Position numbers and translations under genes: made by a program | Notes under the pieces: model-generated | The model's input: only the letters and a program-made list of their open reading frames with translations | Told to the model about the DNA's origin: nothing | Database searches by the model: none | From: an uncultured Clostridia bacterium | GTDB lineage: Bacteria; Bacillota; Clostridia; Christensenellales; Borkfalkiaceae | Length of the DNA stretch: 38,985 bases | Assembly (NCBI GenBank): GCA_947627665.1 | Contig: CANQWX010000018.1 | Span: 1-38,985 of the forward strand | Direction: 5' to 3' | Shown here: piece after piece, positions 14,189 through 22,810 of the stretch | Numbering within the stretch: the stretch's first letter is position 1 | Layout: the number at the start of each line of letters is the position of its first letter

Positions 14189-14701
14189 ATGAAAGTACTT
14201 TGGAAACAGAGAAACAGCAAAATGTGCGCGGTGTGCGGGCTTGACAACGTCTATGGCGTCCGCGCACCCTTTTACAGCATGGAGGACGGCTCCGTGATGT
14301 CCGTTTTCCGCTTCCGCGAAGAGCATCAAAGCTATCCCGGGCGGGTACACGGCGGACTCATCACGGCCATGCTTGACGAAATGGGGCTTAGAGCGCTTTG
14401 GGCAAAAGAGGGGGGCGAAACCACTTACGGCGTGACCCTCTCGTTGGAAACCAAGTACCGCAAACCCGTGCCTTACGGCGAAGAGCTTGTCGGCAGGGGG
14501 ATGATCGTCAAGGAGAGCGGTAGCTTCCTCACGGCGGAATGCGCCATTCTGCTTCCCGATGGCACCATCCTGGCGCAGGCGATCATCAAATATCTGAAGC
14601 TCACCCCGCAACAGATCCAGGAGGGCGTCAACGAGCACGAGGAGATGTGTTACCTCATCGAGGACGGCGTGACCGAAATTTCCCTCGGAGCGGCGGCATG
14701 A
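14189..14701 (+). CDS. hotdog-fold thioesterase (PaaI type)
   Basis: 170 residues. The core YPGRVHGGLITAMLDEMG (about 47-64) is the HGG..D/E active-site helix of PaaI-type acyl-CoA thioesterases, followed by the beta strands YGVTLSLETKYRKPVP typical of the hotdog sheet. It presumably hydrolyses an acyl-CoA; the substrate is unknown. The N-terminus carries a small CAVCG motif common in clostridial members. I used ATG 14189 (MKVLWKQRN), with GGGAG upstream; an earlier in-frame codon would lie upstream of the promoter -10. Its TGA overlaps the ATG of the SDR gene (ATGA), so the pair is translationally coupled. Confidence 0.85.
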   Translation: MKVLWKQRNSKMCAVCGLDNVYGVRAPFYSMEDGSVMSVFRFREEHQSYPGRVHGGLITAMLDEMGLRALWAKEGGETTYGVTLSLETKYRKPVPYGEELVGRGMIVKESGSFLTAECAILLPDGTILAQAIIKYLKLTPQQIQEGVNEHEEMCYLIEDGVTEISLGAAA

Positions 14702-15489
14702 ACTACACGCTCGTCACGGGCGCCTGTGGCGGCTTAGGCGGCGCGTTCGTCCGCATCCTTGCAGAGCGTGGGGAGCCGCTCTTTCTCACGGGGCGGGAAG
14801 AGGGGCGTCTTGCGGCGCTCGCGGACGGCCTGCACGCGCAATATCCGCAGCTTCCCCTGGAATATTTTCCCTGCGATCTTGCGGATGAAAAGTCGCGCAG
14901 GCGCTTTTTCGCCTACTGCGACAGCCTTCACGCGCGGTTCGCAAGGCTGATCTATGTGGCGGGTGCGGACATTCAAAAGGGGTTTGAAAAGTACTCCGAG
15001 GAAAAGCTCGTGATGCAGACGCGGGTAAATTTCGAAGGCGCCGTTTCTTTCACGCGTGCGGTGATGGCGCGGAGCGACCTCGATGGCACGACCGAATTTT
15101 TGGCAATCGGCAGCGTATCGGGGCTTTATCCCATGCCCTATTTTGCCCTCTACAGCGCCACCAAAAGGGCGCTTTGGCAGTTTTATGCGGCGCTCCGCAC
15201 CGAACTGAAGGGGCGGGCGAAAGTCACCTGCGTGCTTCCCGGGGCGATCCCGACGCGCCCCGATGTCAAAGAATACATTCAAAAGCAGGGCGTTTGGGGC
15301 AAACTTGCGGCGCTTCCGCCCGAGAAAGTCGCCCAAAAGAGCCTGAAAGCGGTTGCAAAAAACCGACGGTCGGTCGTCGTCGGTTTTTGGAACAAATGTA
15401 TGCGCTTTGTGACGGCGCCCGTGCCGCTTTCCCTGAAGATGAAATTTATCTCGAAAAAGTGGAGCAAAACGGAAAAGGACGCCTTTTGA
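14698..15489 (+). CDS. short-chain dehydrogenase/reductase
   Basis: 263 residues, Rossmann-fold oxidoreductase. Nucleotide-binding motif TGACGGLGGAF (about 7-17), the strand YVAGAD in place of the usual NNAG, catalytic Ser in AIGSVSG and the YSATK pair (Tyr/Lys). It probably uses NADP(H), with an Arg in FLTGREEGRL after strand 2. The C-terminal part (after about residue 200) is basic and hydrophobic (CMRFVTAPVPLSLKMKF), as in membrane-associated lipid-type SDRs. Coupled to the thioesterase, so the two may act on the same acyl or lipid substrate. The convergent gene behind it ends 2 nt away. Confidence 0.85.
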   Translation: MNYTLVTGACGGLGGAFVRILAERGEPLFLTGREEGRLAALADGLHAQYPQLPLEYFPCDLADEKSRRRFFAYCDSLHARFARLIYVAGADIQKGFEKYSEEKLVMQTRVNFEGAVSFTRAVMARSDLDGTTEFLAIGSVSGLYPMPYFALYSATKRALWQFYAALRTELKGRAKVTCVLPGAIPTRPDVKEYIQKQGVWGKLAALPPEKVAQKSLKAVAKNRRSVVVGFWNKCMRFVTAPVPLSLKMKFISKKWSKTEKDAF

Positions 15490-15490
15490 T

Positions 15491-15979
15491 CTATTTCTTT
15501 TTTTTGTATTCCTCTTCCTCCTCGGGGGTGGAAAAGGAAAAGCCGATCTTCGGGTTGCGCTCGATCAAAGTCTTGACGAACTCATCGTACCATGTATCTT
15601 TGACGACAACGACGGTGTATTTCGTCTTGAAATCATCAAAGTAGACCGCAAGTTTGTTCAACCCTTTGAAAAGATGCACCGAATAAATGCTCTTAAGTTC
15701 GTATTTTTGCTTGATGAATCCGAATTGCAAGATCAGCTGCTTTTCGGTGATCACATACCGCGAGCGGCAGAGCATGGAGATGATGAGCGTTCCCAGAAAA
15801 AGACATACAAAAAAGAGAAGCACAAATTGGATCCAGCTGTAGACGTCCGAGATGTCCTCCTGAAGGAAATTCAGGAAGCGCCAAAGGGTAAATCCGAAGC
15901 CGAAGGCGCAAAGAACAAGCCCGAGATAGAACAGCACGAGCATGAGCGCGGTAAATTTGAAGGGGAAACTCTTATCCAT
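15491..15979 (-). CDS. membrane protein with bacterial PH-like domain (bPH_4 type)
   Basis: 162 residues: two membrane helices (about 7-28 and 45-66), then a cytoplasmic beta-rich domain beginning RSRYVITEKQLILQFGFIKQKYELKSIYSV and continuing LNKLAVYFDD. Between these parts the pattern follows the bPH_4 (DUF1200) family. The C-terminus ends in a charged EEEEEYKKKK tail. Function unknown. I set the start at ATG 15979 (MDKSFPFKF); the frame runs on to 15997 through the -10 box. The ATG is 6 nt after the -10, so the mRNA is predicted leaderless. Confidence 0.8.
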   Translation of the reverse strand: MDKSFPFKFTALMLVLFYLGLVLCAFGFGFTLWRFLNFLQEDISDVYSWIQFVLLFFVCLFLGTLIISMLCRSRYVITEKQLILQFGFIKQKYELKSIYSVHLFKGLNKLAVYFDDFKTKYTVVVVKDTWYDEFVKTLIERNPKIGFSFSTPEEEEEYKKKK

Positions 15980-15985
15980 AGCACA

Positions 15986-16014
15986 AGTATAAGACATCGC
16001 CCCGAAAAAATCAA
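15986..16014 (-). promoter_or_regulatory. promoter of the PH-like gene, leaderless type
   Basis: On the minus strand: TTGATT (16009-16014), a 17-nt spacer, TATACT (15986-15991), then six bases TGTGCT and ATG. Same geometry as at 8463 and 26007. Confidence 0.75.
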
Positions 16015-16081
16015 GCGTTTGGGCTGCGGAAAAATTTTCCGCAAAGGTAAACGGAAATCGAGAAAGGTCCGACGGAAGGGC

Positions 16082-16110
16082 TTGAAATTTTCACGCGCTT
16101 CTGTTATAAT
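16082..16110 (+). promoter_or_regulatory. promoter of the aconitase-like/macrodomain operon
   Basis: TTGAAA at 16082-16087, a 17-nt spacer and TATAAT at 16105-16110; ribosome site GGAGGA at 16125-16130. Confidence 0.85.
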
Positions 16111-16134
16111 CGAAAGTGATATACGGAGGACAAC

Positions 16135-17928
16135 ATGATCAAAGTCATACGGCAAGGCGTTTACTATATGGATGGACGGCTCGTGAAAGAGAGCGAGGCG
16201 TTCATGACTTCGGATAAAAAGGAGATCGCCGAAAAAAATACGATCACTTATCGGATCTTGTCGGCGCATTCCAAGAGCATGGGAGAAACGCTCGCGTTGA
16301 AGCCCGACGCGGTATTTCTCTATGACGCTCCAGATGTGCTTCGGACAGCGGACTTTATCGGCATGGAGGAATTTCCCGTTCCCACCTATCTTTTCGAGGG
16401 ATATTTCGACGGGGAATTTTGCCGTTCAGCAGCCGAAAAATGGGGCGGGGTGTCCGTCCCCGACGGCCTTGCTTCGGCGGGCGCTTATGCCTGTGAACAG
16501 GCCGCAAAGAGCGGCGGCGTCTTGCTCGGTACCAACGGAATATCCTGTGGCGCGCTCGGCGCGATGCGTTTTTGGGGTGACGAAGGGGACATTCTGCGTT
16601 GTTTTGCGGGAACACGTTTTGAAGCGTCCCGCGGGGAAACGGTCGCCGTTTTCCTCAAAGGCAAACTGCGGAAAGGGGTTGGCCCGACCGACGTTGCGCT
16701 CGCTGTTTCGCAAGCCCTCGGAAAAGCGGGGAATTTTGCGGAGGGGAAATATCTCGAAGTGTTCGGCGCGGGCGTTTCGGGCCTTTCTATGGACTTACGC
16801 AACGCTATAGACAGCGCGCTCGGCTGCGGGCAGGCTTCCTCGGTCTGGATGACGGACGAAAAGACAAAGGAATACTTCGAAAATCACCTGCGCGCAACGG
16901 ATTCTAAGTCCCTTGCGCCCGTCCAGCCCGCTTACTACGGCGGGGCGGCCGTCGTCGATCTTTCGGACATTGAACCGATGATCGAAGCGGACGGAGCGAT
17001 CTCCACGATAGAAGAGTTCCTTGAAACCGCTCCGAAAGAATACCGCAAAGATGGCAAGGTGTTTCTCGGGGCGACGGCGATCGAATATGAAGCGGCTACT
17101 TATGAAACCATGGCGGAAGTCGCGGAGATCCTCCGCGGCAAAAAAATCGGGGGCTGCGCGTGTAGCTGGCTTCCTTATTCGAAATCCGTGACCATGGCGC
17201 TTGCAGAGGGAGGCTATTTCAACGCGCTCTTGGGTGCAGGCGTGAACTTTAATGACTTACTTTCTGTACAGGAAAAGCTTGTGGGGAAAGACGCACATTC
17301 CCTCGAAGGAGAGGGTGTCCGCCTCGACGCGAGAACGATTGCGGCGACGCTTGCAAATGAAGGGTATCTCACTTCCGCGCTGGGGCTTGACTATCCAAAG
17401 CGGATCAAAAAGTACAAATTCGACCCTGCGCCTTACGAAAGCCGCGTGAGAAATTTTCTCGGAAAACCGCAAAAAAGCTTACCGCTTGCCTACAATGAAG
17501 AGATGGGACCGCTTCCAGCCTTCCCGCCGCTGCCCGAAAAATTGGAGCTTTCGGTCGGCGGCGACGGGGATGACCTTGCCGTTGTTATCGACGATCCCGG
17601 CGATTACGCTTGGTCCTATGCGGTCGAGGACAGGGAGCGCGGCGCGTTTGCGGCGCTTGCCAAGCGATTCCCCGAAAAACTTCGCGCCCACCTCATCGAT
17701 TGGGGCATTCTGCCGCTTACTTACGAAAAGTTCGAATTCAAAGAGGGCGATGTTCTGCATCTCGAAAAGATCGCGGAACTTGTGAAGGGAGGCGAAGAGC
17801 GTTTCGTTGCAAGGGTCGTTGGCAAGCGCAGGAGCAAGGATATCGTCTTAACGCTCGGCGCGCTCTCCGAAGAAGAACGCAAGATCTTGCTTGCGGGCGG
17901 CAAAAACAATCTTGTAAAGGGCAAGTAA
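16135..17928 (+). CDS. degenerate aconitase-family protein (hydratase-like)
   Basis: 597 residues. The order and local patterns follow the clostridial aconitase-like hydratases. LLGTNGISCGALGAM (about 131-145) takes the place of G-(S/T)-D-S-H-T..GALG. GVGPTDVALAV and EVFGAGVSGLSMDLRNAIDS follow, then VRLDARTIAATLANEGYLTSA. The end (DWGILPLTYEKFEFKEGDVL) is like the swivel domain. What seems lost: the DSH triad, and the segment holding the CGPC cysteine pair of the [4Fe-4S] cluster, which should lie around 365-390 just before RLDARTIAA. A GGCACSW stretch remains at about 339. Without cluster ligands it is unlikely to be a working hydratase; a binding or regulatory role is possible. My comparison is from memory. 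GGAGGA precedes the ATG; its stop overlaps the macrodomain gene by 1 nt. Confidence 0.72.
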   Translation: MIKVIRQGVYYMDGRLVKESEAFMTSDKKEIAEKNTITYRILSAHSKSMGETLALKPDAVFLYDAPDVLRTADFIGMEEFPVPTYLFEGYFDGEFCRSAAEKWGGVSVPDGLASAGAYACEQAAKSGGVLLGTNGISCGALGAMRFWGDEGDILRCFAGTRFEASRGETVAVFLKGKLRKGVGPTDVALAVSQALGKAGNFAEGKYLEVFGAGVSGLSMDLRNAIDSALGCGQASSVWMTDEKTKEYFENHLRATDSKSLAPVQPAYYGGAAVVDLSDIEPMIEADGAISTIEEFLETAPKEYRKDGKVFLGATAIEYEAATYETMAEVAEILRGKKIGGCACSWLPYSKSVTMALAEGGYFNALLGAGVNFNDLLSVQEKLVGKDAHSLEGEGVRLDARTIAATLANEGYLTSALGLDYPKRIKKYKFDPAPYESRVRNFLGKPQKSLPLAYNEEMGPLPAFPPLPEKLELSVGGDGDDLAVVIDDPGDYAWSYAVEDRERGAFAALAKRFPEKLRAHLIDWGILPLTYEKFEFKEGDVLHLEKIAELVKGGEERFVARVVGKRRSKDIVLTLGALSEEERKILLAGGKNNLVKGK

Positions 17929-18782
17929 TGGGACTTTCGCTTAAAGAATATCAAACGCTCATCGATCTTACGCCATTCCCCCGTCCCGAGCCGTTCCGCT
18001 CGCAAGAGGAAAAGACGGAGGCATGCGAAACGCTTCTCAAATTTCTGCTCCGCGAACGCGGCATGATCGCGGCGTTCAGCGCCACTTATGAAAAGAAGAG
18101 ATCTTTGGTGCGCGGGTACATGAACGAACGGCTGAGCCTACCCATCCCGCAAGATCTCCTCGACATTCAGGACAGACTGTTTTGGACGGAGAGCATAGAG
18201 CGCGGCATCGTGGACGTCGGGCAATTTCCCGAGATCGAATACGGCATTTCGCAATGGGAAGGGGACATAACCCGTTTGAATGCGGACGCCGTCGTGAATG
18301 CCGCCAATGACCGTTTGCTCGGTTGCTTTTTGGCGGGACACCACTGTATCGACAATGTGATCCACTCCTTTGCGGGCATGCAACTGCGGCGGGACTGCGC
18401 GCGCATCATGGCACAACAGGGTCACCCCGAGGAAGCGGGCGAGGCGAAGATCACGCGCGCATACAATCTGCCGAGCAAATATGTGCTTCACACCGTGGGG
18501 CCGATGGTCGGACGGGAGCCAACGCGGATCCAGAGCGGAGAGCTACGCTCATGCTATATCTCCTGCCTCGATCTTGCGGCGGAGATGGGGTTGCGCTCCG
18601 TCGCATTTTGCTGCGTGGCGACGGGCGTATTCAATTTCCCGCGCGCCGCGGCTGCCGAGATCGCGGTGGGGGCTGCCGTCAATTGGAAAATGCACCATCG
18701 GGACAGCAAGCTTAAGATCATTTTCAACACTTTTCAAAAAGAGGACACGGAAATCTATCAAAATATTCTGCGCTTTATTTGA
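17928..18782 (+). CDS. zinc-type macrodomain ADP-ribosyl hydrolase
   Basis: 284 residues. An N-terminal helical region (about 1-100, LIDLTPFPRPEPFRSQEEK) typical of the SirTM-associated macrodomain proteins precedes the macrodomain (about 105-284). ADP-ribose loop 1: GDITRLNADAVVNAAND; then LLGCFLAGHHCIDNVIHSFAG, keeping the Cys/His/Cys spacing of the zinc site of this subgroup (GCFxxxHxC in others). Loop 2: CVATGVFNFPR. It should remove ADP-ribose from proteins. Relatives usually sit with a sirtuin (SirTM), GcvH-like protein and lipoate ligase; none of those is here. ATG at 17928 overlaps the stop of the aconitase-like gene (TAATG), so both are coupled. A terminator follows at 18824. Confidence 0.88.
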   Translation: MGLSLKEYQTLIDLTPFPRPEPFRSQEEKTEACETLLKFLLRERGMIAAFSATYEKKRSLVRGYMNERLSLPIPQDLLDIQDRLFWTESIERGIVDVGQFPEIEYGISQWEGDITRLNADAVVNAANDRLLGCFLAGHHCIDNVIHSFAGMQLRRDCARIMAQQGHPEEAGEAKITRAYNLPSKYVLHTVGPMVGREPTRIQSGELRSCYISCLDLAAEMGLRSVAFCCVATGVFNFPRAAAAEIAVGAAVNWKMHHRDSKLKIIFNTFQKEDTEIYQNILRFI

Positions 18783-18823
18783 ATTTTGCCGTTTAGCATA
18801 GTATTATGCCAGACATAACACCG

Positions 18824-18850
18824 CCGTTTGGACCTTCCGAACGGTTTTTT
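18824..18850 (+). terminator. intrinsic terminator
   Basis: CCGTTTGG pairs with CCGAACGG (one G-T) around ACCTT, followed by TTTTTTT. Ends the aconitase-like/macrodomain transcript. Confidence 0.85.
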
Positions 18851-18862
18851 TCTTTCCAAATA

Positions 18863-18891
18863 TTGAAACAATACGGTTTTTATGGTATAAT
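18863..18891 (+). promoter_or_regulatory. promoter of glpK and probably the glm cluster
   Basis: TTGAAA at 18863-18868, a 17-nt spacer and TATAAT at 18886-18891. No other promoter is evident before glmS, so it may serve glpK through glmS. Confidence 0.8.
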
Positions 18892-18924
18892 GGGAAACAG
18901 AACAGAAGAAGGAGGGAAGTTTAT

Positions 18925-20388
18925 TTGAAGCACTACTTGATTTCACTTGACGCCGGGACGACGAGCATCCGAGCCATGCTCTACGACATCGCGTCGAAGC
19001 GCTTTGTGCTCACCGCACAGCAGGAGGTGGCGCAGAGCTTCCCCCAAAACGGCTGGGTCGAGCAGGACGCGGACGAAATATATTATAAAGCGGCTTATGT
19101 CCTCAACCGCTGCGTTACGGCGGCCGGCGCAGAGCAGATCGCGGGGATCGGACTTGCCAACCAACGGGAAACCGTCGTGCTCTGGAACAGGGAAACAGGC
19201 GAACCCATTGCGCCCGCCATTGTGTGGCAATGCCGCCGCACGAGCGAATTTTGCGCCTCTGTTCCCGCAGGAATGCGAAAGACGATCGCCGATAAGACGG
19301 GGCTTCCCGTGGACGCTTATTTTTCCGCAAGCAAAATACGGTGGCTTTTGGAGCATGTCCCCGCCGCGAAGTCCCTTTTGGCGGAGGGAAAGCTCTGCGC
19401 GGGCACCGTGGACAGCTATCTCATTTTTAAGCTTACGGGGAACTTCGTCACAGATCACACCAACGCCTCCCGCACCATGCTTTTCAATATCCATACTCTG
19501 GATTGGGACGACGATCTGCTCTCCTACTTCGGCGTCCCGCGAACGATCTTGCCCGACGTCAAACCCTGCACGGAAGCGATGGGCGAAGTCCGCTTCGGCA
19601 CAGCGCGCATCCCGCTTGCGGGCGTGGCGGGCGATCAGCAGGCGGCGCTCTTCGGGCAGGCGTGCCTTACGGAGGGGGACGGCAAGATCACCTACGGCAC
19701 TGGGCTGTTCCTGCTCTTTCATACGGGAGAACGGTGCGTGCGCTCGCAGAGCGGACTGATTACGACGATCGGCTATTCGCTCGGCAGCAAAACGGTCTAT
19801 GCGCTCGAGGGAAGCGCGTTCAATGCGGGCAGCTGCGTGCAGTGGCTGCGCGACGGGCTGGGGCTACTTGCCACGAGCGCCGAGAGCGAACAGCTCGCCG
19901 TCAGCGTACCCGATACGGGAGGTGTTCGCTTCGTGCCCGCTTTCACGGGCTTGGGCGCGCCTCACTGGAGCAGCGAAGCGCGCGGACTGCTTTCGGGCAT
20001 CACGCGAGGGACGACAAAGGCGCACATCGTGCGCGCCGTCCTGGAGAGCATCGCTTTCAGTGCCCGCGAACTTGCGGACTGCATGCAGCGCGACAGCGGT
20101 ATCTGTCTGCGGGAGATCAAATGCGACGGCGGCGCTTCGGCGAATGATTTTCTCATGCAGTTTCAGGCGGATATATTGGGCATCACCGTCAACCGCCCCG
20201 TGGAGCGGGAGAGCACCGCGCTCGGCGCCGCGTTCCTGTGCGGGATCTCGCTCGGCATTTTCGGCGAGAAGGAGATCGCCTCCTACCGCAGCTGTGAACG
20301 GCTCTTTACGCCCGCCAAAGACAATTCGCGCCAGGAAATGTGGTATCAAGAGTATTTGAAAGCAGTACAGAGGGCGCTTATGAACTGA
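18925..20388 (+). CDS. glpK: glycerol kinase
   Basis: 487 residues, FGGY kinase family; phosphorylates glycerol to glycerol 3-phosphate with ATP in the cytoplasm. N-terminal phosphate motif SLDAGTTSIRAMLYD, then GLANQRETVVLWNRETGEPI and the APAIVWQCRRT segment. The catalytic Asp lies in AGVAGDQQAALFGQ, and the adenosine-binding GGASANDFLMQFQADILG stretch follows. TTG start at 18925 chosen for GAAGGAGGGAAG just upstream. It can feed the glycerol-3-phosphate pool shared with GpsA, encoded at 30330. It lies 28 nt before the GlmU-like gene. Confidence 0.93.
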   Translation: MKHYLISLDAGTTSIRAMLYDIASKRFVLTAQQEVAQSFPQNGWVEQDADEIYYKAAYVLNRCVTAAGAEQIAGIGLANQRETVVLWNRETGEPIAPAIVWQCRRTSEFCASVPAGMRKTIADKTGLPVDAYFSASKIRWLLEHVPAAKSLLAEGKLCAGTVDSYLIFKLTGNFVTDHTNASRTMLFNIHTLDWDDDLLSYFGVPRTILPDVKPCTEAMGEVRFGTARIPLAGVAGDQQAALFGQACLTEGDGKITYGTGLFLLFHTGERCVRSQSGLITTIGYSLGSKTVYALEGSAFNAGSCVQWLRDGLGLLATSAESEQLAVSVPDTGGVRFVPAFTGLGAPHWSSEARGLLSGITRGTTKAHIVRAVLESIAFSARELADCMQRDSGICLREIKCDGGASANDFLMQFQADILGITVNRPVERESTALGAAFLCGISLGIFGEKEIASYRSCERLFTPAKDNSRQEMWYQEYLKAVQRALMN

Positions 20389-20390
20389 AG

Positions 20391-20412
20391 CTACCTTGCC
20401 CGCATAGCATGG
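20391..20412 (+). promoter_or_regulatory. small hairpin over the GlmU-like start region
   Basis: CTACC..TGC pairs with GCA..GGTAG (5 + 3 bp) directly before the ATG at 20417, in a 28-nt gap where no good Shine-Dalgarno is visible. It may limit translation of the gene; weak evidence. Confidence 0.3.
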
Positions 20413-20416
20413 TAGA

Positions 20417-21409
20417 ATGAAGATCTTTCTGACCGAAAGAAGTTATTTTACCTTCCGCGGCGTGAGCAGCGCCGACTTGGACCTGCTCGGCAAGAGCGTA
20501 TATCAACTCATGAAAGAGCGGCTTTCTGCGGAGAGCGAAGAGAATTTTCAGGGGGAGGGCGTGGTGCTCGACCCCGTATTTCCCTTCCTCACGCGGGAGC
20601 GGCTCTTTTGCTATTTGGACGGCAGAGAGGGGAGCTACCGCTTTGCGGGCGGAGCCGTTTACCGAGCGGGCGAGCCAATGTCCGAAACACCGCGCACGGG
20701 CATAAGCGAATTGGGGCTTTCTCTCTTTTCGCTTGCCGATCTGCCCGCTGTGCTTCTTGCGGCGGCAAGGGAAAGCGCCGCCTTATGCCTTGCCCGCGGC
20801 GCTCTCGTCGAGGAAGGAGCGATCGTGGACTACACCGCCGCCGTGGGACGGGGCGCGATCGTGAACGGCGGGTCACGGTTGTGCGGGGCGTGCGTCATTG
20901 GCGAAAATGCGGAAGTATGCGGCTCCTATCTGAAGGACAGCTCGGTCGGATCGGGCACGACCGTAAAATACAGCACTTTGCTCGGCGCGAGGGTCGGGCA
21001 GAATTGCACGGTCGGGCCATACGCCTATTTGCGCGCCGGAAGCGCGGTGGGAAACGGCTGCCGGATCGGAGATTTTGTTGAGATCAAAAATGCAAAGATC
21101 GGGAGCGGGACAAAGGTGTCCCATCTTGCTTACCTCGGTGACGCCGATGTTGGAGAAAAGGTGAACGTCGGTTGCGGCGCGATATTCGTCAACTATGACG
21201 GAAGGAAGAAATCCCGTACAAAGGTGGGAAACGGCTGCTTTATCGGGAGCAATTGCAATCTCATCGCGCCGCTCACGCTCGGCGACGGCGCCTTTGTCGC
21301 CGCGGGTTCCACTTTGACAAGAGATCTGTGCGCAGACGATTTCTGCATCGCCCGCGCCCGAGAAACGGTCAAACCGCACCGCGGAAAGCAATACTACGAT
21401 CCGGACTGA
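20417..21409 (+). CDS. GlmU-like GlcN-1-P acetyltransferase lacking a recognisable uridylyltransferase domain
   Basis: 330 residues. From about residue 125 on it is a left-handed beta-helix like the C-terminal half of GlmU. The active-site residues of the E. coli acetyltransferase are kept: Arg of AYLRAG, Lys of VEIKNAK, His and Tyr of SHLAYLGD, Asn of VNVGCG, Asn-Tyr of VNYDG and the following Lys. It should acetylate glucosamine 1-phosphate. The first about 120 residues have no LxAGxGTRM uridylyltransferase motif; a stretch FPFLTRERL may be a remnant of that fold. The gene precedes glmM and glmS, so the acetylation step is grouped with them while UTP transfer must come from another protein. 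Full-length GlmU has about 450-460 residues. Confidence 0.82.
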   Translation: MKIFLTERSYFTFRGVSSADLDLLGKSVYQLMKERLSAESEENFQGEGVVLDPVFPFLTRERLFCYLDGREGSYRFAGGAVYRAGEPMSETPRTGISELGLSLFSLADLPAVLLAAARESAALCLARGALVEEGAIVDYTAAVGRGAIVNGGSRLCGACVIGENAEVCGSYLKDSSVGSGTTVKYSTLLGARVGQNCTVGPYAYLRAGSAVGNGCRIGDFVEIKNAKIGSGTKVSHLAYLGDADVGEKVNVGCGAIFVNYDGRKKSRTKVGNGCFIGSNCNLIAPLTLGDGAFVAAGSTLTRDLCADDFCIARARETVKPHRGKQYYDPD

Positions 21410-21472
21410 ATTCATCGGAGGCCTTTTCACCCGCCGCTTCCTTTCGGCATACAATGTCGGAGAGGAGAAGCT

Positions 21473-22810
21473 ATGGGAAACTATTTCGGTACGGACGGCT
21501 TCCGTGGGCGGGCGAATGAAACGCTCACCGCTGCACACGCCTTTAAGGTGGGACGCATTCTGGGATATCAGTTCGGGGGAGGGGGCAAACGGGCGCGCGT
21601 CGTTGTCGGAAAGGACACCCGTCGTTCCTCCTATATGCTCGAATACGCGCTTGCCGCGGGGATCACCGCCTCGGGGGCGGACGCCTATCTCTTGCATGTC
21701 ACGACCACGCCTTCGGTGTCGTACGTCGTCAAGTCGGAAGGCTTTGATTGCGGCGTGATGATCTCGGCAAGCCACAATCCTTACGAGGACAACGGATTAA
21801 AACTCATCTCGGGCTTCGGCGAAAAGATGGACGATGGACTGCTGCGCCGCATCGAAGGGTATCTCGACGGCGAATTCGCCCTTCCGCTCTCCACGGGCAG
21901 CGACATCGGACGGACGGTAGACTTCATCGCAGGCAGGAACCGCTATCTCGGATACCTGCTCTCTTTGCCGCATACCTCCTTCCGCGGCATGCGGGTGGGG
22001 CTGGACTGCGCCAACGGCAGCGCATGGGCGATCTCCAAAGCCGTGTTTGACGCGCTCGGGGCGGAAGTCCACCTGACGGGCGCCGAACCTGACGGCGTAA
22101 ACATCAACCGCGGTTGCGGCTCTACCCACCCCGAGCGGTTGCAGGCGCTCGTCAAAGAGAGGGAGCTTGACATCGGCTTTGCATTCGACGGCGACGCCGA
22201 CCGCTGTATCTGCGTCAATGAGCGGGGCGAACGGGTGGACGGCGACGGCATTCTCTATCTCTCCGCAAAGCGCATGAAGGCGAAAGGGGAACTCGAAAAG
22301 AACGGCATCGCAGTCACGGTGATGAGCAATTCTGGCCTCGTCGGTTCATTGGCGCGGGAGGGCATCTCCTGCACCGTCACGCCCGTCGGCGACCGCTTTG
22401 TCTATGAGGAAATGCTTGCGAAGGGCTACGCGCTCGGCGGGGAGCAATCGGGGCACATCATTTTCCGCAAATACGCCTCCACGGGGGACGGCATACTCAC
22501 CTCGCTCATGGTGATGGAAACGTTGCTCGAAACGAAATGTCCGCTTTCTGTCTTGACCGAGGGGCTTATTCTTCTTCCCCAAAAAACCAAAAGCGTTGCC
22601 GTGCAGGATAAATCCGTCATCGGCAGCCGCCGCGTCAAAGAGGCCGTCTTAGAGGCGGAAAAGCTGCTCGTCGGCGGCCGTCTGGTGCTCCGTCCGTCGG
22701 GCACGGAACCCGTGGTGCGCATTCTTGCCGAGGGCGAACAGGGGACAGACGAAGCGATCGAAGAGGTCACGCGGGCGATCGTCGAGGAGGATGTATGTGC
22801 GGGATCATAG
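21473..22810 (+). CDS. glmM: phosphoglucosamine mutase
   Basis: 445 residues, alpha-D-phosphohexomutase family; converts glucosamine 6-phosphate to glucosamine 1-phosphate. Start MGNYFGTDGFRGRAN, catalytic serine loop VMISASHNPYEDNG (about 98), metal loop AFDGDADRCI (about 240), sugar-binding GGEQSGHII and phosphate loop RPSGTEPVVR. All are standard for GlmM, as is the length. GAGAGGAGAAG precedes the ATG. It overlaps glmS by 16 nt, giving tight coupling. Confidence 0.96.
   Translation: MGNYFGTDGFRGRANETLTAAHAFKVGRILGYQFGGGGKRARVVVGKDTRRSSYMLEYALAAGITASGADAYLLHVTTTPSVSYVVKSEGFDCGVMISASHNPYEDNGLKLISGFGEKMDDGLLRRIEGYLDGEFALPLSTGSDIGRTVDFIAGRNRYLGYLLSLPHTSFRGMRVGLDCANGSAWAISKAVFDALGAEVHLTGAEPDGVNINRGCGSTHPERLQALVKERELDIGFAFDGDADRCICVNERGERVDGDGILYLSAKRMKAKGELEKNGIAVTVMSNSGLVGSLAREGISCTVTPVGDRFVYEEMLAKGYALGGEQSGHIIFRKYASTGDGILTSLMVMETLLETKCPLSVLTEGLILLPQKTKSVAVQDKSVIGSRRVKEAVLEAEKLLVGGRLVLRPSGTEPVVRILAEGEQGTDEAIEEVTRAIVEEDVCAGS

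Noticed and set aside
17928-18782. A complete SirTM ADP-ribosylation operon
   Set aside because: Only the macrodomain protein is present; no sirtuin, GcvH-like or lipoate ligase gene lies nearby.
22700-22800. Possible glmS ribozyme
   Set aside because: glmS starts inside glmM with a plain Shine-Dalgarno; no space and no ribozyme-like core upstream.
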